Made by a program: the position numbers and the translations under genes | Shown: positions 1 to 6,622 of the stretch, piece after piece | Layout of the letters: each line of letters starts with the position of its first letter | Numbering within the stretch: position 1 is the first letter of the stretch | Notes under the pieces: generated by a model | The model's input: only the letters and a program-made list of their open reading frames with translations | What the model was told of the DNA's origin: nothing | Databases searched by the model: none | NCBI GenBank assembly: GCA_003153855.1 | Contig: PMBM01000048.1 | Location: 22,188-35,979, forward strand | DNA: 13,792 nt | Reading direction: 5' to 3' | Source of the DNA: Propionibacteriaceae bacterium | GTDB taxonomy: Bacteria > Actinomycetota > Actinomycetes > Propionibacteriales > Propionibacteriaceae

Positions 1-1
1 T

Positions 2-1018
2 CTGTCGTTGGAGGCCGCCGCGTCGCTGGAGCCGTACTTCGAAGCCGTACGCCTCCTGTACGGGCCGTTCGAGTCCGGTCTGCCCGGCCCGACCGGACGC
101 GTCTACCACCACGAGATCCCCGGTGGGCAGCTCTCGAACCTCCGCCAGCAGGCGATCTCGCTCGGGCTCGGCAACAAGTTCGAGGCGATCGAGGACATGT
201 ACGCGGCGGCGAACAAGATCCTCGGCAACATCGTCAAGGTGACGCCGTCGTCGAAGGTGGTCGGCGACCTCGCGCTGGCGCTGGTCGGTGCGAACGCGAG
301 CCCCGCGGACTTCGAGGCCAACCCGAGCGCGTACGACATCCCCGAGTCGGTCATCGGCTTCCTCAACGGCGACCTCGGCGACCCGCCCGGCGGCTGGCCG
401 GAGCCGTTCCGGACGAAGGCGCTGGCGGGGCGCATCACGAGGCCGGTCGTCACCGAGCTCTCCGCGGAGGACGAGGCGGCGCTCGAGTCCGAGCCGCGCC
501 GTACGCTCAACCGTCTGCTGTTCCCCGGGCCGACGAAGGACTACGAGGAGGCCGTCGAGGAGTTCAGCGAGCTGATCGTGCTCACGACTCGGCAGTTCAT
601 GCACGGCATGGTCGTCGGCCAGGAGCACGAGGTGCCGATCGAGCGCGGCAAGACACTGCTGATGAGCCTTCACTCGATCGGCGAGCCCGACGAGCACGGC
701 ATGCGTCAGGTGGTGTGCCTCATGAACGGCCAGATGCGCGTCGTCTCGGTGCGCGACAACTCGGTCAAGCCCACGGTCGCACTCAAGGAGAAGGCCGACA
801 CCAGGAACCCCGGCCACGTACCGGCGCCGTTCGCCGGCGTCGTGACGCTCACGGTCGCCGAGGGGGACGTCGTCACGGCCGGCCAGGCGGTGGCCACGAT
901 CGAGGCCATGAAAATGGAGGCGGCGATCACGACACCCGTCGCGGGTACGGTCCAGCGCCTGGCGATCCACCACGCCCAGGCGGTGGAAGGCGGAGACCTC
1001 CTGGTCGTCGTCGCCTGA
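2..1018 (+). CDS. pyc: Pyruvate carboxylase, C-terminal part (5' end outside window)
   Basis: This is the last 338 residues of pyruvate carboxylase, the biotin enzyme that makes oxaloacetate from pyruvate, bicarbonate and ATP in the cytoplasm. The reading frame is open at the left edge. The TTG at position 8 lies inside the gene and is not the start. The fragment opens in the distal carboxyltransferase region, where HHEIPGGQ is characteristic of this family. It continues through the linker/tetramerisation region (…GFLNGDLGDPPGGWPEPFR…) and ends in a biotinyl carrier domain of about 75 residues. The biotin attachment motif is AMKMEA, with the acceptor lysine codon at 911-913. The C-terminus is normal for the family, directly after the carrier domain. 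No downstream gene appears co-transcribed, because inverted repeats follow at once. The family assignment is firm. The N-terminal biotin carboxylase half cannot be seen. Confidence 0.96.
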   Translation: MSLEAAASLEPYFEAVRLLYGPFESGLPGPTGRVYHHEIPGGQLSNLRQQAISLGLGNKFEAIEDMYAAANKILGNIVKVTPSSKVVGDLALALVGANASPADFEANPSAYDIPESVIGFLNGDLGDPPGGWPEPFRTKALAGRITRPVVTELSAEDEAALESEPRRTLNRLLFPGPTKDYEEAVEEFSELIVLTTRQFMHGMVVGQEHEVPIERGKTLLMSLHSIGEPDEHGMRQVVCLMNGQMRVVSVRDNSVKPTVALKEKADTRNPGHVPAPFAGVVTLTVAEGDVVTAGQAVATIEAMKMEAAITTPVAGTVQRLAIHHAQAVEGGDLLVVVA

Positions 1019-1031
1019 AGGCGACCCCCTC

Positions 1032-1101
1032 GACTGAGCACCGCTGGTGTGACTGAGCACCACGCACGCACGGTGCTCGGACGGATTCACGGTGCTCAGT
1101 C
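1032..1101. terminator. Nested inverted repeats after pyc, candidate terminator or operator
   Basis: GACTGAGCACC occurs at 1032-1042 and again at 1051-1061. Its exact reverse complement is at 1091-1101, and a shorter copy (GGTGCTC) is at 1072-1078. The outer pair forms a 12-bp stem (1032-1043 with 1090-1101). The inner pair, GAGCACC/GGTGCTC, forms a 7-bp stem with a 10-nt loop. The position, 13 bp after the pyc stop and before the transporter, suits a terminator. However, there is no T-run, and the repeated unit could equally be a binding site or a dispersed palindromic element. Confidence 0.5.
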
Positions 1102-1161
1102 GTACGGATCGGCCCGGGCTGGGGCACCTGACTTCTCGACCCTTCGCGAGATGATGTCCTC

Positions 1162-2205
1162 GTGAACACGGCGTGGCGCAACCCGGGAGTTCAGGCTGCG
1201 CTGGCGTCGGCCGTTCTCTTCGGCGTGAGCGCGCCCCTGGCGAAGCTCCTGCTCGGGGACGTCAGCCCGTGGCTTCTCGCAGGTCTGCTCTACTGCGGGT
1301 CCGGGCTGGGCCTGTGGGCGTACCGGCTGGTGACTCGGCAGCGACGCGTACGGCTCCAGCGCTCTGCCCTCGCGCCGCTCGTCGGTGCCGTCGTCGCAGG
1401 CGGCATCGTCGCACCCGTACTGCTCATGCTCGGCCTGTCCGCGATGCCGGCCTCGGGCGCGTCACTGCTTCTCAACGCGGAAGCGGTGTTCACCGCGGCG
1501 CTGGCGTGGGTGGTGTTCCGGGAGCACATGGACCGTCGGATCCTGCTCGGGATGGTGGCGATCGTGCTCGGCGCGGCGGTGCTGAGCGTGCCGTACGGGG
1601 TCCGGCTCGGCACCCCGCTCCCCGCCCTCGCGATCCTCGGTGCGTGCCTGTGCTGGGGACTCGACAACAACCTCACCCGCAGGGTCTCGCTCACCGACCC
1701 CACGTGGCTGGCGGCGGTCAAGGGCGCCGTGGCGGGGCCGGTGAACCTCGGGCTCGCGCTGGCGATGGGGGCGCGGCTGCCGGGGGCGGTGACACTCGCG
1801 GGCGCGTTGCTGCTGGGCTTCCTCGCGTACGGGGTGAGCCTCGTTCTCTTCATCGGAGCCCTGAGCCAGGTCGGTACCGCCCGTGCCGGTGCGTACTTCG
1901 CCGTCGCGCCGTTCGTCGGAGCCGTCGTCTCGATCGCGATGGGCGAGCCGGTCACGTGGTCGCTCGTCGTCGCCGGGCTGTTGATGGCAGTCGGTGTCTG
2001 GCTCCACCTGACCGAGCGGCACGAGCACGAGCACACCCACGCGGCGATCGAGCACACGCACCTGCACACCCACGACGCCCACCACCAGCACGAGCATGCC
2101 GAGCGTGTTCCTGCGGACACGTGGCACAGCCACGCCCACACCCACGAGGCCGTCACCCACACCCACGAGCACTACCCGGACGCCCACCACCGTCACGGGC
2201 ACTGA
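1162..2205 (+). CDS. DMT-superfamily (EamA) transporter with histidine-rich C-terminal tail
   Basis: This 347-residue integral membrane protein has about ten hydrophobic segments between residues 9 and 282, arranged as two EamA repeats (about 9-143 and 150-282). That is the normal plan for drug/metabolite transporters. Residues 286-347 form a cytosolic or periplasmic tail with 23 histidines in 62 residues, in runs such as HEHEHTH and HTHLHTH separated by short acidic or Ala spacers. The core family exports or imports amino acids, purines, sugars and other small metabolites, and the substrate cannot be read from sequence. The tail resembles metal-binding His-rich regions of Ni/Co/Zn proteins and suggests a metal link, which is inference. 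The GTG at 1162 is chosen because it directly precedes the first hydrophobic repeat. No clear Shine-Dalgarno is visible, so the transcript may be leaderless. The gene stands alone and converges on the glycosyltransferase unit. Confidence 0.88.
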   Translation: MNTAWRNPGVQAALASAVLFGVSAPLAKLLLGDVSPWLLAGLLYCGSGLGLWAYRLVTRQRRVRLQRSALAPLVGAVVAGGIVAPVLLMLGLSAMPASGASLLLNAEAVFTAALAWVVFREHMDRRILLGMVAIVLGAAVLSVPYGVRLGTPLPALAILGACLCWGLDNNLTRRVSLTDPTWLAAVKGAVAGPVNLGLALAMGARLPGAVTLAGALLLGFLAYGVSLVLFIGALSQVGTARAGAYFAVAPFVGAVVSIAMGEPVTWSLVVAGLLMAVGVWLHLTERHEHEHTHAAIEHTHLHTHDAHHQHEHAERVPADTWHSHAHTHEAVTHTHEHYPDAHHRHGH

Positions 2206-2295
2206 GCTGTACGGACGGCGTACCGGCCGAGCTCCTCACGGGTGCTCTCCCGCGTGCGGTGTTGCGGAGAACCCCGGAGGCGTACGTCCGCGTGG

Positions 2296-5200
2296 TCAGA
2301 GACCGGTGGGCTGGCCCAGGTCAGAGAGGTTCTTCCGCAACGCTTCGAGGAACTGCGCGGTGCTGTCCTCCCAGGTCATGTACTTGATGCCGTTCGACTT
2401 CGGCGCCGTGCCGGCGGCGAGCTCGGCGAACCACTTCTGGAGGCTGTCCGCCAGATCGTCGGCGGACTCGCCGGAGAAGTAGTGGACGTTGTCTCCCGCG
2501 ATCTCACGGAACACCGGGAGATCTCTTGCAAGGATCGGGATGTTGTGCCGAGCGGCCTCGATGATGGGCAGCCCGAACCCTTCGCCGCGGGACGGCATGA
2601 GGAAGCCGTCCGAGGCCTGGTACAGGCGGGTCAGCTCCGTGTCGCTCGCGGTGCTGAACCAGAGCAGCTGCTTCCCCCACTCCGGATGCCGAGGAAGACG
2701 TCCCATCAGCTCGCTCGTGCCCCAACCGGCCCGACCCACGATGACGAGGTTCGCCTCGACCCCGCGTCGCCACAGCTCGGAGAACGCGGCGATGGCGTGG
2801 TCGTGGCCCTTGCGCGGCTCGACGGTCCCCACGACGAGGATGCACGGCCCGCTTCCGCGGCGCGCCCATCGCTTCTCGAAGTCAGGCGTGACGTGCGCCG
2901 AGGGTGCGCTGTTCTCCAGGTCGGCCCCGAGATGGAACCAACGGACCGGCATCCCGACACGTCCGGGCTCGTTGTCCCGGATCCAGTCCTCGACGTCGTC
3001 CGCGGTGGCCTTGGAGTCGCAGATGATGCCGTCACCACGGGTGATCAGCCCCTGCACGTACGCGTCGAACCAGTCCATCTCCGGCGCGAACCACTCCGGG
3101 TGACGCACGGGAAGCAGGTCGTACACGAGGAAGTGACAGCTCACGCCCCGGGAGCGGAGCTGTTCGAGCGCGCCCTCCATCGGCACGATCTGCCGGAGTC
3201 CCGGCGACGTCATCTGGCACGGGAACGTACGGTCGTTGACGTCGAGCCCGACGAAGACGTCACCCCGTCTCGCCACGATGGGGTCGTTGTGCAAGCGGAC
3301 CTTGTGTCCCAAGAGTGAGGCCGCGTACGTCCGCGCGTACCGCAGGACGCCCGCCCTGTCGCAGAACACCGGTTCGACACGGAAGCCCTCCGGCGGAGAG
3401 ATCAGCATGACCCGCGCGAGGCTGCGCGCCACACGCTGGATGCCCGTCCGGTAGTCGATCCTCGCCAGGCTGGACACGTCGAGCAGCAGCTGACGCGGCC
3501 CTGGCACCGGGCTGTTGCGCATCACCGCCGCCACCGTCATGGGCCAGTCAGCCGGCTCGATGTCAGGCTGCCGGGCCGCCGTCCGGAGTGCGTTGAACTG
3601 GAGGGTCAGCGGGCCGTCGGTGTGGAACCGCTCGATGGCATCCCGGTACGCATCGGCCCGGTCCGGTCCGCTGTGCGGCTCGCGAGGCACCGAGGGGTCG
3701 CCCAGCCAGGCACCGTCGATCGCCCGGGTGAGATCGGTCGTGGAGAACTCTCGGAGCAACGCCTGGTCGTCGTTGGTGAGGACCTCGATGCCGCGAGCGC
3801 GACAGTCGAGGGCGGCCCGTGACCCCGCGGCGTCGGGTCCCAGACTGAGCTGCACGGCGAGCCGTACATCGCTCGAGTGTGCGCTCTCGGTGCCCGCCTC
3901 GAACCGGTACCTGGCGGCCGGGTTGCCCTGCGCGAGCAGGTCAGCCAGAAGCCGGCCGTACGGCTCGTCCAGGCGTACGCCCACGATGACGAGCTGGTTG
4001 CCCGGGTCGGAGGCCACATCGCTGGCCAGCCATGCCGGTACGACGCGGTGCACGAGGTTGGCAGACCCGCTGGTGCCGATCACGACGAGCGTGTTCTGTC
4101 CCTCGGAGGCAGGGTGGGCGAGCGCTCCGGGGGCGAGCATCGGGACGGTCGCCCAGCCGGAGACCGCCGCAGGGCCGAGGTCCTGCGCGGCCAGCTCGGT
4201 GATGCGCGGGTCGGTGACCATGACCCCGTTCGCGTACTGCAGCACGGGTCCGTGGAGGGTCAACCGTGGCGCTGACGAGCCACGACGGCGGTCCTCGATC
4301 TGCTGGTGGAGGACGTCGTAGCCGTAGCCGTCGATGACGGCCTCCATCCAGGAGGACTGGGCGCTGAGGTTCGACGGTGCCTTCGGCAGCGCCCGGTCGA
4401 GGTAGTAGTCGTCCAGCAGGACTGTTCCGGGGTGCTTCGCCTGGACCTCGCGCACGAACCCGTACTCAGGGCTGTTCGCGTAGTGGTGCACGATCCGGTC
4501 GAACGCGCCCGCCACCTTGTCGAAGTCGCTGCTGTTGACGAGCCGGGCCGGGCCCTCGAATGCCCAGGGCTTCTCGTCGGAGGTGCTGACGACGTGCACG
4601 TCGTAGAAGGCGTCGAGCTGGTCGACGAGGTGGACGACTCGGCTGCGCAGGCTCGTGCCAGGCGCAGCCAGGGCCGTGACGAGGGCCAGACGCGGGCGAT
4701 GAGGGGCCGAAGGCTCGGGCCGGCAGGGGGCGGGCTGCGCGGCCAGCTCCTCCAGGGCGGCGAGCGCGAGCTGCGCGGAGGTCTCCCAGCTGAACGTACG
4801 GGCGCGCTCCAGGCCGGTGGTGCGGAGCTGCTCCCGGAACTCGTCGTCGGTGAGGACCCGCAGCATCTTCTTCGCCATCGCTGACAGATCCTCGGCGTCG
4901 AACATCGCCTCGTCGTTGCCGATGACCTCCGGCAGGGAGGAGTTGTTCGCGGAGATCGTCGGGATGCCGCAGCTCATGGCCTCGAGCGGGGGGAGGCCGA
5001 ACCCTTCGTGCTTCGACGGGAAGACGAAGGCCTTGCTGATGTTGTACAGCGGCGCGATGTCCTCCTCACGGACGAAGCCGGTGAACACGACCTGTTCCGG
5101 CCGGAGGCCAACTGCCTTGATGTGAGCGATGAGCCCCGGGAACATCTGGGGGTCACCGCTGCCTACGATCACGAGCTGGTGCGCGTCCCGTACCTCCTTG

Positions 5201-5946
5201 GGGAGCGCTGCGAAACCGCTGATGAGGCCGTGGACGTTCTTGCGGGGGTCGATGCCGCCCGAGTACATGACGAAGGGCTTGTCGATCTCGTACCGCTCGC
5301 GCAGCTCGTTCTCCTGCTGGGGGGTGATGTCCAGCGGCGTGAAGATGCTGTCGGCCGCGGCCCGCACGTTCACGAGCCTTTCCGGCGCCAGGCCCAGCAG
5401 CTCGCGCCCCTCCTTGGCGGACGACTCGCTGATGGCCAGCAGCAGATCGGCACGCCGGAGCTCGGCGAGGCGTCGTCCGTACCACCGCTCGAGTCCACCC
5501 TGGAGGTACCGCCGGTCCAGCAGGGGGATCAGGTCGTACAGCATCACAGCGGTCCGGGGGCCCGCGAAGTGACGGTTGGCCGTCGACACGGAGCTCTCCG
5601 CCGCGCCCTCGATGACGCTGGAGCAGAGCACCACGTCCGGAGCCAGGGCCGCGATGGCCGCCTCCCTCACGACCTGCGCCGCGCCCAGACGACCGTCGTT
5701 GCTCCACGCCATGTCCCCGGTCGGGGTCACCGAGTCCCAGATCAGGAAGCGCTCGTCCGGCAGCAGGTCGCCCACGGCGTCCCTGGCGTACGCGACCGTA
5801 CGTGGCAGGCCGGCGGAGAGCCCGATCCAGACCTCGTGATCGCCCGCGTTCCGGATGATGGCCCGTGCCAGTGCGATCGAGTAGCGACCGATTCCCCGGC
5901 GTCGGCTCTCTGTCTGAGCGCCCTGCAAGTCGATGAGCAGTCTCAC
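2296..5946 (-). CDS. Large multidomain glycosyltransferase, three GT-B/GT4-like modules
   Basis: This 1216-residue cytoplasmic protein has three glycosyltransferase-like modules in a row. Module 1 (about 1-400) is a complete GT4 enzyme: the GGIDPRKN nucleotide-sugar half and an E-x7-E motif in HEGFGLPPLEAM (E314, E322). Module 2 (about 418-790) has the GT-B layout, including HHYANSPEYGF and HPGTVLLDDYYL stretches. Where the acidic motif should be it reads GPDAAGSRAALDC (703-715), with no glutamates, so it looks inactive or structural. Module 3 (about 815-1216) is again complete: VVGTVEPRKGHD and E-x7-E in GEGFGLPIIEAA (E1122, E1130). GT4 enzymes are retaining and use NDP-sugars. Such fusions build surface polysaccharides. 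The start is GTG at 5946; it overlaps the TGA of the preceding gene by 4 bases, implying translational coupling. The sugars and acceptor are unknown. Confidence 0.9.
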   Translation of the reverse strand: MRLLIDLQGAQTESRRRGIGRYSIALARAIIRNAGDHEVWIGLSAGLPRTVAYARDAVGDLLPDERFLIWDSVTPTGDMAWSNDGRLGAAQVVREAAIAALAPDVVLCSSVIEGAAESSVSTANRHFAGPRTAVMLYDLIPLLDRRYLQGGLERWYGRRLAELRRADLLLAISESSAKEGRELLGLAPERLVNVRAAADSIFTPLDITPQQENELRERYEIDKPFVMYSGGIDPRKNVHGLISGFAALPKEVRDAHQLVIVGSGDPQMFPGLIAHIKAVGLRPEQVVFTGFVREEDIAPLYNISKAFVFPSKHEGFGLPPLEAMSCGIPTISANNSSLPEVIGNDEAMFDAEDLSAMAKKMLRVLTDDEFREQLRTTGLERARTFSWETSAQLALAALEELAAQPAPCRPEPSAPHRPRLALVTALAAPGTSLRSRVVHLVDQLDAFYDVHVVSTSDEKPWAFEGPARLVNSSDFDKVAGAFDRIVHHYANSPEYGFVREVQAKHPGTVLLDDYYLDRALPKAPSNLSAQSSWMEAVIDGYGYDVLHQQIEDRRRGSSAPRLTLHGPVLQYANGVMVTDPRITELAAQDLGPAAVSGWATVPMLAPGALAHPASEGQNTLVVIGTSGSANLVHRVVPAWLASDVASDPGNQLVIVGVRLDEPYGRLLADLLAQGNPAARYRFEAGTESAHSSDVRLAVQLSLGPDAAGSRAALDCRARGIEVLTNDDQALLREFSTTDLTRAIDGAWLGDPSVPREPHSGPDRADAYRDAIERFHTDGPLTLQFNALRTAARQPDIEPADWPMTVAAVMRNSPVPGPRQLLLDVSSLARIDYRTGIQRVARSLARVMLISPPEGFRVEPVFCDRAGVLRYARTYAASLLGHKVRLHNDPIVARRGDVFVGLDVNDRTFPCQMTSPGLRQIVPMEGALEQLRSRGVSCHFLVYDLLPVRHPEWFAPEMDWFDAYVQGLITRGDGIICDSKATADDVEDWIRDNEPGRVGMPVRWFHLGADLENSAPSAHVTPDFEKRWARRGSGPCILVVGTVEPRKGHDHAIAAFSELWRRGVEANLVIVGRAGWGTSELMGRLPRHPEWGKQLLWFSTASDTELTRLYQASDGFLMPSRGEGFGLPIIEAARHNIPILARDLPVFREIAGDNVHYFSGESADDLADSLQKWFAELAAGTAPKSNGIKYMTWEDSTAQFLEALRKNLSDLGQPTGL

Positions 5947-6419
5947 CAGTCCGACCGCTCTTCCACGCGGGAGCCCGCGTACGCCTGCAGCTTCGACCCG
6001 ACCCCCGGGACGCGGCTCAGGACCTTGCGTACGGCGTTACGGAGACCGTCGTGGCGTCGAAGCAGAGCCAGGCCGGCGTCGAGGCCGGCGCGTACGGCGG
6101 AGTTGGTCCCGGGCCGCAGCGTGGCGACCCCGACGGTGCGGCTCATGGCGGCGAGACCGCGAAGGGGAGCCGTGATCCGCCAGGAGATCGAGTGCTTCAC
6201 GCGGTTGAGCTCTTTGTTCGCGGTGTTGAGCTGTGCCTGCGTCTGCTGGAGCTGCGCTTCGAGTGATCGAGCCCACGCTTCGGTCTCCGTGGCCCACCGT
6301 TCGTAGTGGTCCCGCAACGAGTCGTCGCCTCCGGCCGTTGTGGCCGAGCCGTCCACGTCAGGGGACGCGGTCGCCGCGGTCTCACCGTCAGTGGTGCTCT
6401 TCGATCTCTCCATGGTCAC
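5943..6419 (-). CDS. Small coiled-coil protein with SWRITAPLR motif, coupled to glycosyltransferase
   Basis: This is a 158-residue protein of unknown function. Residues 1-34 are polar, low in complexity and rich in Thr/Ala/Asp. About 35-75 form a probable coiled coil (ERWATETEAWARSLEAQLQQ and what follows, with regular Leu/Ala spacing). It is followed by SISWRITAPLRG, a motif I associate with linkers in large polysaccharide glycosyltransferases (S-x-SWR-x-T-x-PLR). The C-terminal third is basic and amphipathic. No signal peptide or membrane segment is evident. The start is GTG at 6419: AGGAGG (reverse complement of 6426-6431) lies 6 nt upstream. An ATG at 6413 is too far for that site. The gene leads a two-gene unit and overlaps the downstream glycosyltransferase start by 4 bp. 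That suggests the products act together, perhaps as an oligomerisation or membrane-docking subunit (inference). Confidence 0.8.
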   Translation of the reverse strand: MTMERSKSTTDGETAATASPDVDGSATTAGGDDSLRDHYERWATETEAWARSLEAQLQQTQAQLNTANKELNRVKHSISWRITAPLRGLAAMSRTVGVATLRPGTNSAVRAGLDAGLALLRRHDGLRNAVRKVLSRVPGVGSKLQAYAGSRVEERSDW

Positions 6420-6479
6420 GACAACCCTCCTCGCGGACGTGGGGTGGCACGCCCTGGCGCAAGCGGTACAAGCCCCAGA

Positions 6480-6508
6480 ATGCTACTCCTAGGGTGCCAG
6501 GCTCTCAG
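6480..6508 (-). promoter_or_regulatory. Candidate promoter of the minus-strand glycosyltransferase unit
   Basis: Read on the minus strand, CTGAGA (6508-6503) is followed after 17 bp by TAGCAT (6485-6480). This fits the actinobacterial -10 pattern TAnnnT and a relaxed -35. Transcription would start near 6473, giving a leader of about 54 nt before the GTG at 6419. The call rests on pattern only. Confidence 0.3.
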
Positions 6509-6564
6509 GTCTCGTGCTCACCGTGACCACCGCGTCGGCCCAGGACTCACCGTGGGCGCAGGGA

Positions 6565-6570
6565 TAGGGT
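6565..6570 (+). promoter_or_regulatory. Candidate -10 element for the GT2-GT4 gene
   Basis: TAGGGT at 6565-6570 matches TAnnnT and lies about 53 bp before the GTG at 6623. No good -35 is seen at the expected distance; the nearest is GGACTC at 6543-6548. The 6420-6622 spacer must carry divergent promoters for both glycosyltransferase units, so the site is plausible but weak. Confidence 0.25.
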
Positions 6571-6622
6571 TTAGGCGGTCGGCGCGCCTCGCGTCCCAGG
6601 GTGGTGTGAGAGGAGACGAGCG

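Noticed and set aside
1290..2202. Antisense open frames under the transporter
   Set aside because: Produced by the GC-rich and His-codon-rich sequence of the real gene. There is no plausible start context.
2017..2202. Tandem CAC-rich DNA repeat as a repeat array
   Set aside because: The periodicity is explained by His-x-His codons in the transporter tail, with irregular spacing. It is not a CRISPR or satellite.
2206..2295. Bidirectional terminator between the convergent transporter and glycosyltransferase genes
   Set aside because: Only weak, interrupted complementarity (CACGGG / CCCGCGTG) is present and there is no T-run, so I could not support it.
5008..6306. 432-residue open frame on the plus strand
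   Set aside because: Antisense to two genes with clear motifs, and no recognisable protein features of its own.
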